A stretch of DNA of 64,000 nt, taken from positions 64,722,712 through 64,786,711 of the forward strand of contig NC_044989.1 in assembly GCF_008728515.1 (NCBI RefSeq), written 5' to 3'. The DNA is from Papio anubis. Lineage: Eukaryota > Chordata > Mammalia > Primates > Cercopithecidae. Under the pieces are notes generated by a model. The model did no database searches. It saw only the letters and a list, made by a program, of their open reading frames with translations, and was not told the DNA's origin. The position numbers and the translations under genes were made by a program. Shown here one piece after another: positions 11,011 through 21,705 of this stretch; position 1 is the first letter of the stretch; each line of letters begins with the position of its first letter.

Positions 11011-12040
11011 AACTTTTAAGCAAGGGCTTATCTAGAGACGAGATTGCTATTGTCTGTCTTTTCCATCTGATTTGCGAATGGAACATACACCTGCTGTGCT
11101 CTCAGAAATAACTCTGCTGCTTGTCTGACAGAAGCGCTTCAGTTGAGCATTTATGGAAGTTTCTAACAATGGTGATGTGAATGGATGGCAGAAAGCAGGC
11201 GCGTGCGCACACGCAGTTTTGAAGGGCTGGGGGCCAGTGGGAGAACGCATTTTCTTTCAGGTCTGTGTTGCTTGCCAGGGAGTTGCTATTCTCATGCAGC
11301 ATCTTAAGATGGCCCTGGCAGCCCTTGGCTTTTGCTTTGTGAGGGTCAATGGACTTCAGGTGTTTCTGCGTTGATCTAACAGTTTTCAGGAAGCCGTGGG
11401 CCGGGAGGGTGGGGTGAGCGAGGGGAGGAGTGGGGAAGGGAAGGAGGAAGGCTGTGGGTAGCTTCTCTTCTGTTCTCACATGACAGCTCTGATGAAATTA
11501 GAGTGTGATCTCAAAGACAAGCTGGTCTTTTCATCTGAATTAAATGAAATAGGCCAATGTGCTCTTCTAGAAGATCAAACATACCCAGGACAATGTTCAA
11601 CCCACTTTCTTTGTCCCAGTTTGGGACAAAAACCAGACTGGGGAAAAGAACAGGGAGGCTGGAGCTCCTGCTGGGGCTCCTTCTCTGGCCACACAGCTCC
11701 TCTTGGGCTCTGGGCAGGCTGAGCTTGGCGGGCATTGCCCTCTGCTGGGGCAGATCAGGAGAAATGAGCTAAGGCCAGGGATGGTCCTATCAGGTGGCAG
11801 AGGACAGGATTTGGAGGAGTCCCAGGGCTATTACAGATTGAGATTTAGCACTCTGGCCTCTGAGAAAACAGCCGGGTTTCTGATCTGCCCAAGCCCTCTC
11901 TGTCTTTCCTGTCAGGGGCCTTCTCAGCATCCCCTAAAGATTCCAATTCCTCTCCTACTCCAGTCTATTCCCTTCTTTCTCTGAATGGTCCATAGCTTAT
12001 CCCAGTTCTATGGGCAGAGGGGAAAGAAACAGAAGGGAGA
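11011..12040. other. Unique sequence with a G-quadruplex-type motif
   Basis: No repeat or gene was recognised. 11403-11425 fits the G3+N1-7 pattern on the plus strand (ggg-a-ggg-t-gggg, a 7-nt loop, then gggg), with more G runs to 11440. The local sequence is moderately GC-rich but not a CpG island. Confidence 0.45.
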
Positions 12041-12910
12041 GCTAAGAAATTTCTCCCGCCCGGCACAGTCGGTATCACAAGCTCTGTGTCCAGTTTCCTT
12101 GTCCTATATTTGGCAGCACGACAGCGGGCTTTCTGACTGATGCGAGCCCCTGTTCTCTTCATTCCCTGGGGATTGTTGATAGGCGGCCAGTATTTCAGTA
12201 GGCAGCGCATCATCAGCCCTACCACGGATCTTATTTTAAACTAATTACATTACTGAAGGGTGGGTAGGAGGGAGGAGAGGGGGTAATTATAATCGGGGAA
12301 ATTTTTTTTAAAGGCCTAGTTTCAAAAATCTCAGACTTAATTTAGTAAATTTCAATTACAGAGAGTTACTAAGCTGAAGATCATTTGCATTACATCCTTA
12401 ATTACTACTTCATTTGTATCTGAGATCATCAATAGAGATTCTTGGGAATGTGTACTTGGAATAAGTGATTGATCCTAATGAGGCCTTTGTTCCTCCCGAG
12501 CCTCACTTAGGAAGCTATTTCTTCCCTTTTGGAGAGGCATAGAGTTTGCCAAGCCAGGTGGAGACACCCTCAATTAGAAATGGAGCCTGAGGTTTTCAAA
12601 CTGACTTTGCCAGAGGCTGCCAGATTCAAGCTCCGTCCTACTGATGTTCCCCATCAGGCATTAATTGCTCTCCCCTGAATGCATTAGTGCTGCCAGACTA
12701 TTACGGATGATTAGTCTCTGTGTCCAGCTACAAACGTCCATCTTTCTTAGTTGACAGCAGAAGAAATAGCCTTTTAGGATCTTCCCCTTGCACAGGATGG
12801 ATGCCGTCCTGGACCTTCCTGCTTCTGCGTTTCCCACCACCTTTAAAGAAAGTGCATCCAGCAGTCCTGGCCACTGGGTCTTTATTGGAAAAGCTGTTTT
12901 CCAAGATGAT
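12040..12910. promoter_or_regulatory. Candidate conserved developmental regulatory element
   Basis: About 870 bp with no recognisable repeat. It holds a perfect octamer ATTTGCAT (12383-12390) and TAATTA cores at 12242-12247, 12284-12289 and 12399-12404. There is a TTAATTG at 12661-12667 and a TTACGGATGATTAG block at about 12710. Clustering of homeodomain/POU words in repeat-free AT-rich DNA is typical of vertebrate conserved enhancers. This is inference from composition only. Confidence 0.35.
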
Positions 12911-13149
12911 TTAACTCTGAAAACAAAATGAAAAGCCCACAAGAACTGAAGACTCTGTATGTGTGTGCGTGTGAATGTGTATTAAGACCCCTTTTATAGA
13001 AGGAGACAGACTCCTTTTGGGGAAGAGGGAGAGGTAGGGAAAGGACGAAGTGAGTAAAGGCCCTCTCAGCTAAATCCTGCATGCCCATAGTTCCTTCATT
13101 GTCTGGAACCTCACACCCTTCAGGGCTTTCCCAAGAGCTCGTTCATCTG

Positions 13150-13300
13150 TTAGCTCACAGGTAAGAGAATCATTGTCCTCATTCTCTGAGTGAAGAAACT
13201 GATGCTCACGGTAGTTAAGTGACTTTGCCCCAAATTACTGAGCTGAGGAGTGACAGAGTGGGGACTTAAGTCCCAGTCTCTTAATTCTGTGCTCCTCCCA
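13150..13300 (-). mobile_element. MIR fragment, antisense
   Basis: 'tcattgtcctcattctctga', 'gaagaaactgatgctcacgg', 'tagttaagtgactttgcccc' and 'gacttaagtcccagtctctt' follow antisense MIR. Confidence 0.78.
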
Positions 13301-13902
13301 TACCCCCAAACCACCTCCATGGTCTGCCAGCAGCCTGAACATTTACCCATTTATGGAGGTCAGGCTGTGGGTCCCACTGCAGCCTGCTGCCCCATTTAAA
13401 CTTTATTTCTGTACGTTTAAGCAAACCATTTTGTTCAGAGGCATCCAGAGAGTGGCCTTACTTAACCTTCTTCTGGAGGCGTGTCTATTTGGTGGAGAAT
13501 GGTGGAGGGGCCTGGAGAGAAGGGAAGGGAGGAGCCAGTAGGGAATTTTCACAGTTTTCCACCAGATGAGGCCAAAGCCCAGGAGTCAGACAAATCCATG
13601 ATTCTCCTGCCTTTCTGCACAGTTGCCAAATCCCTGCTCTTTGCTCTCATTATTCCTCTGGGGTGGTTTCCAAGCATGGAGAAGTGTAGGCTGAGGAAGT
13701 GTCTGTGTTCAGGGAGGGCAGATGCTATGAGGAGGAAGGTTTACACCAAGCGTCCAGCCAGGCCTTGGGGTCATAGGGACCGGCCCAGAGCAGGAAGTGT
13801 CCTCCGAGCTAGAAGCCCTCTAGTTCAGAGGTTCTTTGTCTCCTCAAAACCTCCTGGATATTATAGCATCCTCTGCAATAGCCACTACCCCTGGCAGTGC
13901 AG
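13301..13902. other. Unique sequence, nothing recognised
   Basis: No repeat was recognised. A 164-codon plus-strand frame (13481-13975) runs into the following MIR and shows no domain, so it is not called as a gene. Confidence 0.45.
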
Positions 13903-14080
13903 ATGGAATACTGTAGTGAAAGGAACAAATTTTTTGGAGCTCTGGGTTCAAATCCCACTTCTGCTTATGAGCTGAAAGATCTTGAGTAAGTCCTGTAACC
14001 TCCCTAAAGATCGGTTGAGATTACCAATATCCACTGCACTGGCTGTTCTGAGGTTTAAATGAATCACATTAAGCAAATAG
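13903..14080 (+). mobile_element. MIR
   Basis: 'tactgtagtgaaaggaacaa', 'gctctgggttcaaatcccac', 'cttgagtaagtcctgtaacc', 'gaggtttaaatgaatcacat' match MIR in sense order. Confidence 0.85.
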
Positions 14081-14630
14081 CAAATGGTGGCTTGAATTAG
14101 TAGACGGTTAGGGGGCAGCCAGGCAGTGGCAGGACAAGAAAGGAGGGCTGCTTGTCCGCAGACAGTGGTAAGGAGCAGGAGTGGATTCCACAGTGAAGCG
14201 GCTTCGAGGGCTTTTCGTAAGCAGCCCCTATGCTGGCTCTGGGAGAGCGCTGAGAAACTAGTTTGAAAAGCACAGAAGTCATAAAATAGCACCAGCATTT
14301 TTTTTCTAGTGTGAGCAAAAATATTCATGCAGACACATTCAAGCCAATCTTCTGGGACTAAGACTCTAAATATTACTTGTGAGTCACCCCAGCTTCCCTC
14401 CAAGAGAAAGACTCCCCCATCCCCTCACCCAACACCCCCGTCCGTGACACATTAAGATTGTAGCTTTTCGGCTTCTCCCACCAAACTCTCAGTCCTTCAT
14501 TGTGGGCATGAGGACAGCCCTGTGTGCAGAAAATGTGTTTCTCCATTTCAGTCTCTCTCTTGGTTAAAGCCAATTTCCAAAAAAACAAAACCATCTCATC
14601 AGAGCAAGACCCACGTCAAGCTCCACAGCA
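14081..14630. other. Unique sequence, nothing recognised
   Basis: No repeat or exon signature was recognised. The longest minus-strand frame (about 150 codons) overlaps the MIR and has no recognisable domain. Confidence 0.45.
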
Positions 14631-14648
14631 GGCACTAGGTGGCGCTAG
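14631..14648 (+). promoter_or_regulatory. CTCF-like binding site
   Basis: ggcactaggtggcgctag closely follows the CTCF core (CCAnnAGGnGGC followed by GCTA). It lies in repeat-free DNA and contains one CpG. Occupancy cannot be read from sequence. Confidence 0.5.
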
Positions 14649-15721
14649 ATCCCATGTTATTAAGGCCACTCCAAAGTTGCACCCCTTTCTGGAAAAATGT
14701 TTCTGTTGTGATATCTTCTCTTTCCCAGAGACCTGAGACCACCTCAGTTTATACCACAACCTTAAAGCACCACCAGAAGATCGCATACTATCTCAGGAGC
14801 CCCGGCTTTGCTGCTAACCTAGTCCTTTTCAGGCTGTAGAAGGAGTTTCTAGACCCGAGGTTGGAGACCCCAAGTACTTTGCTGAACTGTAAATAATATT
14901 AGGAACAAGTAGCCCATTTCAACTTCTGCTCTGCCCTGAGGCGCAGGAAGGAAAACAACTTTTTTCCTTAGGAGGAGGTGAGGAAAAAAAGACGCAGATC
15001 CTAGAAGCTCCTTTGTGAGAGTAGCCAAGCATCTTCCCTGCCCTACCCAGCAGAATGGAGGCCCACCCCGACCTCAGGTCATTTCCTTCCAGGGCCTTCC
15101 AGCCCCCTCTCAGGGTGAAACATGATCCTCAGTGCCCCTCTGGAGGTAAGCTGTAGGTTCTTTTTTTCCTTCAGGGATCTGAGCTGAGGTTGCCCTGAAA
15201 TACCTGTTTAATTTCATTGCTGAGAGTACACCTTCACATTATTTCAAGGGCTCCCTATTGCTGTGACCCCAAAGCACTTATGAACAATAGCAGCAACTGG
15301 CAGTTATAAAGCTATTTACAGTTTTCGAAGCGTTCAGAGCACTCTTTATGCCTGAAGAGGCAGGCGAGTTGCATTTTCTGTTTGCAGATACAGTGACTAA
15401 CACCCCAGGGTCTCACTGGAACTGCTGGCACTGATGTCTCTCGGGAAATGATGATGATCATTGTTGCTTATTATAATTTTCACTGTTATGTTCCCTTTGA
15501 CGGGTAAGAGGCCAAACAGAACACATGCTTAAAGACACAGCTTTTGGTTAGTGGGTTTCCTGTTGGCTGAGTCTATCTGGGCTGAATGTGGAGAACCACT
15601 GAAAGGAGGTGAATGCCCTGAGCAGACCTTTACCTTCTTGGCCATAGGAGAGTTTACTGCAGTAGGAAGCTGGGCTCCACAGAGTGAAAGGCGGGTGTGT
15701 GGGGAAAGCTTCCTCACCCCT
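14649..15721. other. Mostly unique sequence
   Basis: Nothing was recognised with confidence. 15290-15420 (cagttataaagctatttaca, ttttctgtttgcagatac) may be a worn antisense MIR. Confidence 0.4.
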
Positions 15722-15906
15722 TCCACCATGTGAAGACATAGGGAGACAATGGCCATCTAGGAACCAGGAGTCAGGCCCTCCCACGGCCTGATGCTGGCAC
15801 TTTGATCTTGGACTTCCAGTCTCCAGAACTGTGAGAAGTGAGTGCCTGCTGTTTAAGCCCTCCAGTCTGTGCTATTTTTGTTAGAGCAGTCTGAAGGGAC
15901 TAAGAC
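15722..15906 (+). mobile_element. MLT1/MST LTR, 3' part
   Basis: 'accatgtgaagacataggga', 'tgatcttggacttccagtct', 'ccagaactgtgagaagtgag', 'gggactaagacaaaaa' are the 3' half of an MaLR LTR in sense orientation. The 5' half is absent or unrecognisable. Confidence 0.85.
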
Positions 15907-16604
15907 AAAAATTGGTATACCTCTGTGATGTCACAGACATTTAAGCCCTCAAAGATCTTATGGTGCAATGTAGCTGAGGCAAGCACAGTATATATAAATA
16001 AAAAGAAAATTGGTGACTCAGAGAAGTCCTAGCAAGAGTCCAGAAACCCAATATCCTAGCTTGGCTGTGTAAAGGTTCCCTTTGGGGCAAAGAGAAGGGA
16101 AGGAGTTGGAGGGGACTGGGAGGAGGTGGGAGGAAAGGCCCTGTAAAGGTATTCCTGTTAGGAATACCTGGTGGCCTTTGCTGGGCTTTACTTTCTGCAT
16201 AAGAAGGGGTTTTCCCCAAGCTGACATCCAGGCTCTAGATGTCCAGCTGCAGTGTAATCAAAGGCTTTGGGCACCAAGTGCCTGGATGATGTTTTGCAGC
16301 TACCGAATTCTCTTAAGTCCATTGTTGCCAGGCACTGACTGCCTTGAGCATTGTTGAGATCACTACAGAGACAGCCTGTCCCATGGCCCATGAAGTCAGA
16401 GAGAGGTCAGCTAGGAACCGGTGGGCTTCACCTTCTAGCTCACATCCCCACAAGGTTCTGCTCCTTGGGTCCTCAGAGGCTTGGATGAAGTTCAGGCCCA
16501 TCACCTCACCCCATCACAAACTCTCCCCCTTCTCTTCCACCATACTTTGGGAAAGTACTTCTCTTCCATCATATTTGCCTGAAGAGCTTTTCTTTCAAAA
16601 ATAA
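15907..16604. other. Unique sequence, nothing recognised
   Basis: No repeat or gene signature was recognised. Frames of 60-97 codons on both strands are unremarkable. Confidence 0.45.
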
Positions 16605-16741
16605 ACACAATTATTTTTTATAGGAAATGAATGTACATGTAGAAATCCAACAAAAGGATTTATAGTAAAAAATAAGTCTCCTTCCCACTCCTGTTCCCCA
16701 GCACCCAGGTTCTTTTTCCAGAGGTACCCTCTGATACTCAT
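16605..16741 (-). mobile_element. L1M 3' fragment, antisense
   Basis: 'ggatttatagtaaaaaataa', 'tcccactcctgttccccagc', 'ccagaggtaccctctgatac' match antisense mammalian-age L1 3' sequence. The following LTR interrupts it. Confidence 0.6.
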
Positions 16742-17880
16742 TGTTGACAAAAAGAGCCAAACTCTGTAAAATATTTGAAAAGATTTATTCTGAGCCAAAT
16801 ATGAGTGACCACGGCCCGTGACACAGCACTCGGGAGGGCCTGAGAACATGTGCCCAAGGTGGTCAGGGCACAGCTTGGTTTTATACATTTAGGGAGATAT
16901 GAGACTTCAATCAAATACAGTTAAGAAATACATTGGTTTGCTCCAGAAAGGCGGGACAATGCGAAGGTGAGGGCTTCTAGCTTATAGGTAGATTTTAAAG
17001 TTTTCTGGTTGACAGTTGGTTTGGTTTATCTAAAGACCTGGAATCAATAGAAAGGAAATGTTTAGGTTAAGATAAAGGATTGTGGTGACCAAGTTGTGTT
17101 GTTCAGAAGAAGCTCTCAGCAGACTTCAGAGAGAGCAGGTTGTAAAATGTTTCTTATCCCACTTAAAAGGGTGCCTGGCTCTTAGTTGATTATCTCCTGG
17201 GTCTGGAAAGAAAGAGGAAAAAGGTGGCGGAAAGGGGATTCTCCATAGAATCTCTATAGATTCTCTATAGATTTTTCCCACAAAAGACAACCTTGCAGGG
17301 CATTTTCAAGATATGGCAAGAAAATATATTTGGGGTTTAAATATTTATATTTCCTTCCTTATTTGTTATGTGATATTATGCCAGAGCCAGGTTGGAAAGC
17401 AGATCACCTTATATGGGGGGGTTAAATAAAAACCCCTCTACACAGTGCATGGTGGCTCATGCCAGTAATCCCAGCACTTTGGGATGCCGAGGCAGGTGGA
17501 TCCCTTGAGGTCAGGAGTTCCAGACCAGCCTGGCCAACATGGTGAAACCCTGTCTCTACTAAAAATACAAAAATTAGCCAGGTGTGGTAGTGCACACCTG
17601 TAATCCCAGTTACTTGGTAGGCTGAGGCCTGCTGGAACCCAGGAGGTAGAGGTTGTGGTAAGCCGAGATCACAGCACTGCACTCCAGCCTGGGCAACAGA
17701 GCGAGACTCCATCTCAAAAAACAAACAAACAAAAAACCCTCTGATGAGACTTTATGGTTTGTAGGGTATGACTCCCCCGGCCCCTTAGGTAGGAATTTGG
17801 GGAAGATAAAAAAGTCAGAGTTTAGATCTCCCTTTTCTTTCCCTACCCACCCAAGCCTCTTCTGTCCATTCTTTTCTTGT
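16742..17880 (-). mobile_element. ERV-type LTR, family not named, with nested Alu
   Basis: The left edge is tgttgacaaaaagagcc. An antisense AATAAA (tttatt, 16784-16789) lies about 45 bp inside, so the element most likely points to the minus strand, with its 3' end at 16742. I recognise the body ('tgagccaaatatgagtgacc', 'gtgcccaaggtggtcagggc') as a dispersed LTR-like family but cannot name it. The right edge is approximate. Confidence 0.55.
17429..17742 (+). mobile_element. Alu (AluS-like) nested in the LTR
   Basis: Dimeric Alu with its body from about 17440 to 17730 (gtgcatggtggctcatgcca ... gcgagactccatctc) and an A-rich tail of aaac units. Flanks aaaacccctct (17429-17439) and aaaaccctct (about 17732-17741) form the target-site duplication. 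The right monomer has a short internal deletion after 'aggctgagg'. Confidence 0.94.
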
Positions 17881-17934
17881 TTCCAGAATTTTGTTTTTTA
17901 ACAAAAGGGATCCTGTTGCTCCTTAGTGTCCTTA

Positions 17935-18030
17935 GGACATGCAAAATGCAAACTCCTTAGGCCAGAATACAGGTGCTTTCTGATCAGGCCATGCAGACAC
18001 CTCCAGCCTTATTGCCCCCAAAGTCAGGCC
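17935..18030 (+). mobile_element. Possible L2 fragment
   Basis: 'catgcaaaatgcaaactcct' and 'tcaggccatgcagacacctc' resemble internal sense L2. The fragment is short and diverged. Confidence 0.35.
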
Positions 18031-18089
18031 CAACAACTTTTTAGTGACATGAATCTGTGCTCTTATTTACCACTGTGTATTTTTATTTT

Positions 18090-20221
18090 TTTTCCTGGCC
18101 TAGATATTTTTTATATTGTGATAAAATATATACAACATAAAATTTGCCATTTTAACCATTTTTAAGTATACAGTTCTGTGGCATTAAGTACGTTCACACT
18201 GTTGTACAACTATCACCACCATCCATCTTCAGAACTTTTTCCCCGACTGAAGCTCTGTACCCACTAACTTTCCATTCGCTTTTCTCCCCAATCCCTGACA
18301 ACTACCATTCTACTTTCTGACTTTATTATCTCATTACTCCAGGTGCCTCATGTAAGTGGAATCATAAAATATTTGTCCTTTTGTGATTGACATTACTAAG
18401 CATGAAATCCTCAAGGTTCACTCATGTCAGAATTTCCTTCTCTTTTAAGGCTAAATAATATTTCATTGTATGTATATCCTACCCACTGTATAGTTTTAAA
18501 AATAATTATTAATATACTTCATACACACACATTTTTGTTCTTTCTGTGTTTCATATTCACCAATCTCATTCCCCCAGAGATAGTCACTGCTTACTAATTT
18601 CTTGCATTTCCTTCCAGATAAGTTTTATGCATATTATAATAAAATATAAATATATCCCGCCTTTTAATCCAAATGGTAACATGAAATTTATACTTTACTT
18701 ATCTGCTTGTTTAAAATTTAGTAATATAGCCTGGAAACCGTTCTGTAGCAATACATACAGAGTTTTAAAAATTGTTTTTTGTAGCTGTGTATTCAACTGC
18801 ACGGATATACTCCAATCCAGCAAAATTTTCTGTAAAGGGCCAAATAGTAAATATTTTAGGATTTGTGGGACAGCGAGTGTCTTGGGAAACTGCTTAGTTC
18901 TCTGTTAAGGTGCAAAAGAAGTCAGAGACCATGTGTAAACACAGGGGCATGGCTGTGTTCCAGTAAAACTTTATTTATAGACTCTGATTTTAGAATTTTA
19001 TATAATGTTCATGTGTCATAAAATATAATTCTCTTTTGATTTTTTTGAACCATTTAAACATGTTAAAACTACTTTTCCCTTGAAAGTCCTACAGTAAAAG
19101 GCAGAAGGCCAGATTTGGGCCTCTGATGGTAGTTTGCCAACCTCTAATTTATTTAACCAGTTTAATTGTTAATAACCAGTTAGTAACCAGTTAATAACCG
19201 TTTAAATTGTTTCTAATCATTTGCTGCCATTTATAATCTTGTATATATGGCACTTCATATGCATGCAAATATATGTATCTGTGGAGTAAGCTCTAAAAAG
19301 TGAGATGGCTGGGTTAGATGATATATGCATTTGCTATTTTGGTAAATATTGCTACATCGCCCTCCTAGGGGCTGTACTAGTTGACATACCCACCAGCAAT
19401 ATATAGAAATGTCTATGTATTTTCAAATTTGGGTTTTTGCAAATCTGAGAGATTAAAAAAAAAGGCATGTCAGTACTTTTAATTTGCATTTTTCTTATCA
19501 TGAAGAGGTTGAACATCTTTTCATATGTTTAACAGTCATTTTTATTTATCTTCATTGTTTTTCTATAAGCCGCTTTTCCACAAGCTTTGCTCATATTTTT
19601 ATTGGTCTTTTCTTTAGAGGTCTTTCTTTAGAGGTTTATGTATCCTTTCTTTAGAGGTTTATGTATCTTTATAATTTAAAGAAATTAGCCCTTTGTCTGC
19701 TGAGTTGCATGTATCCTTTACAGATTTGTATTTGTTTTTGACTTTGCTTATATACAGGTTTGATTTTTGTTTGTTTCACATGCAAGAGCTTAAAAAGTTT
19801 TTTTCAACTTTTATTAGTTGACTTAATCAATTTCCTATTTTATAGTTCCTGGTTTGTGAGTCAGGATTAGGAAAGACTTTCTTACTCTAAGATTATGAAA
19901 GATTTATCCCAAATTTTCTCTTTGTACTTGTGTGGTTTTATTGTTTACCTTTAAATGTTTAATCCGTGTGGAATTTATTCTTATATATGGTGTGAGGTAT
20001 AGCTCCAGCTTAATGTTTTTCAAGATGGCTACCCAGGAATTTCAACACCATGTATTGGATTCTAACTGGATTTGAAATGCTCCCTTTATCATATGCTAAA
20101 TTCATGTATGTATTTATAGTCTTAAACTGTTCCATTGGTCTCTCTATCTATTCATGTGCTAGTACTATGAAGTACTAATTGTCAAAGTACTATAATATGT
20201 TTTTATGTTTGTTGTTCTAGT
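18090..20221 (-). mobile_element. L1M (mammalian-age L1), antisense 3'UTR into ORF2
   Basis: It opens with antisense 3'UTR ('aaatttgccattttaaccat', 'tggcattaagtacgttcaca') and proceeds toward antisense ORF2 ('ttgttctagtccagg' edge; 'tttcaagatggctacccagg', 'ctgttccattggtctctcta'). It is 5'-truncated and has lost coding capacity. MER33 has inserted at 18818-19146. A short direct repeat of tttctttagagg occurs three times at 19609-19665. Confidence 0.85.
18818..19146 (+). mobile_element. MER33-like hAT-Charlie element nested in L1M
   Basis: 'ttttctgtaaagggccaaat', 'agtaaatattttaggatttg', 'ggctgtgttccagtaaaact' and the end 'gtagtttgccaacctct' match the MER33/MER58 group. The 3' third includes the longer MER33-type insert ('ttcatgtgtcataaaatata'). 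Confidence 0.8.
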
Positions 20222-20222
20222 C

Positions 20223-20450
20223 CAGGATTTCTCAACATCTTGGATCAGATATAATTATTTGTTATGGGGGGTTATCTTGTGCACTGTAGGATGTTTAGCA
20301 GCATCCCTGACCTCTACCTCTATTAGATGCCAGTAGCAGACACTTGCACACACACGCTCATACATGCACACACAAACAACTGTGAATAGCAAACAAAAAG
20401 TCTCCAGTTGCTGCCAAATGTCCCCTGGGGGTCAAAATTACCCAGTTGGT
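20223..20450 (-). mobile_element. MER20 (hAT-Charlie)
   Basis: It starts ccaggatttctcaacat, has 'gcactgtaggatgtttagca' and 'gcatccctgacctctacc', then 'gccaaatgtcccctgggggt'. This is MER20 read from its 3' end. It contains a short local (CA)-rich expansion at 20346-20375. Confidence 0.88.
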
Positions 20451-20469
20451 CTAGTCATTCATCACTGTC

Positions 20470-20611
20470 CTTTTTCACAGCTTCCTGTTTGTTTACTTCA
20501 GCCTGTGTGTTTGCACATGTTGTTCCCTGTACCTGGAATGTCCTCCTCTTACTTTCTCATCAGAGATCAGCTCAGGCACTGTCTCCCAGGAAGCCTTCTC
20601 ATGTCACCCTG
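20470..20611 (+). mobile_element. L2 3' region, left of THE1 insertion
   Basis: 'gtgtgtttgcacatgttgtt', 'ccctgtacctggaatgtcct', 'ggaagccttctcatgtcacc' match sense L2. It resumes after the THE1 LTR at 20993. Confidence 0.88.
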
Positions 20612-20997
20612 TGTATTAGTTCGTTCTCATGCTGCTATAAGAACATACCCAAGAATGGGCAACTTATTAAAAAAAGAGAATTAATTGAATTGATTTACAG
20701 TTTCACATGGCTGGGGAGGCCTCAGGAAACTTACAGTCACGGCAGAAGGGGAAGCAAACATGGCCCTCTTCACATGGTGGCAGGAGAGAGAAGTACAACG
20801 TGAAGAAGGGAAAAGCCCCTTATAAAACCATCAGATCTCATGAGAACTCACTCAGTATCACAAGAACAGCATGGTGGAAACCATTTCCATGATTCAATTA
20901 CCTCCCACCAGGTCCCTGCCATGACACATGGGGATTATGGGAACTACAATTCAAGATGAGATTTGGGTGGGGACACAAAGCCAACCATATCACCCTG
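20607..20997 (-). mobile_element. THE1/MST-type solo LTR with 5-bp duplication
   Basis: 20612-20992 reads tgtattagttcgttctcatg ... aagccaaccatatca, the reverse complement of a THE1-group LTR. A perfect 5-bp duplication, ccctg, flanks it (20607-20611 and 20993-20997), cleanly splitting an L2. No internal region remains, so it arose by LTR-LTR recombination or as a solo remnant. Confidence 0.95.
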
Positions 20998-21180
20998 CTC
21001 CATCTTGTGCCCTGTCCAACCCAGGTGCTAATCCCCCTCATCCTCTATGGAAATGAGCCCTTTGATTGTCTCTCACCCCTCACCAGGGGTCTCATTCATG
21101 TCTTTATCTCCAGCCTCTGGCTGAGCCTGGCACAGGGCAGGCGCTCTGGCAGTATTCTTGGATGAAATGATGAATAAATA
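20993..21180 (+). mobile_element. L2 3' end, right of THE1 insertion
   Basis: This continuation of the L2 ends with 'cagcctctggctgagcctgg', 'cacagggcaggcgctctggc' and 'gatgaaatgatgaataaata', the sense L2 3' terminus. Confidence 0.82.
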
Positions 21181-21297
21181 CTTCTTTGACACATCTCCCA
21201 CTAATAGCCAGATGTTCAGTCAAAGAAGACATGGGTAAAGGATGAGATGTTAACTCTTGTCCAGAGTGAAGCCTGGTGCCGAGAAGCAACAGGAAGT

Positions 21298-21370
21298 GGG
21301 GAGAGTCTAGCATGTGTCGAGTGCCTACTATGTGCCAAGCATGGTAGTAGATGAGATGTCCTCAATCTCC
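21298..21370 (-). mobile_element. MIR/L2 3' fragment, antisense
   Basis: 'tgtcgagtgcctactatgtg', 'ccaagcatggtagtagatga' match the antisense terminus shared by MIR and L2. It is too short to decide which. Confidence 0.6.
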
Positions 21371-21489
21371 TGTTCCAAATCTCTGCTGTCCACAGCTATC
21401 AGGATGCACTCAGATGCTTAGAAGCAGGAAAACAAGGAGAGCTGGGGAGTACCAAAGGGCCTCTGTAGCTTCCTGGGAAAGCAGGATAA

Positions 21490-21705
21490 ACAGTGCTGAG
21501 AGCATGAGCCCTACAGTCGGACAGCTTAGGTCAGATCCCTACTCTATCTACTTACCAGGTATTTAACCTCCTTAAGTCTCAGTTTCTTCATTAGTAAAAA
21601 GGGGATAATAAGAGTACCCACCTTGGAAGGCTTCTGTAAGAACCTAAAGCATTCTACTGAGACATAGTAAACATTCAACATATGGCAGGTTCTTAATATT
21701 ATTTC
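21490..21705 (+). mobile_element. MIR
   Basis: 'agtgctgagagcatgagccc', 'tttaacctccttaagtctca', 'gtttcttcattagtaaaaag', 'gggataataagagtacccac' follow MIR through nearly its full length. Confidence 0.9.

Noticed and set aside
13481..13975. 164-codon plus-strand open frame, the longest in the window
   Set aside because: No recognisable domain, no splice context, and its 3' end lies in a MIR. This length is expected by chance in 64 kb.
16742..17880. Possible full ERV provirus
   Set aside because: Only LTR-like sequence is present. No gag, pol or env-like stretch adjoins it.
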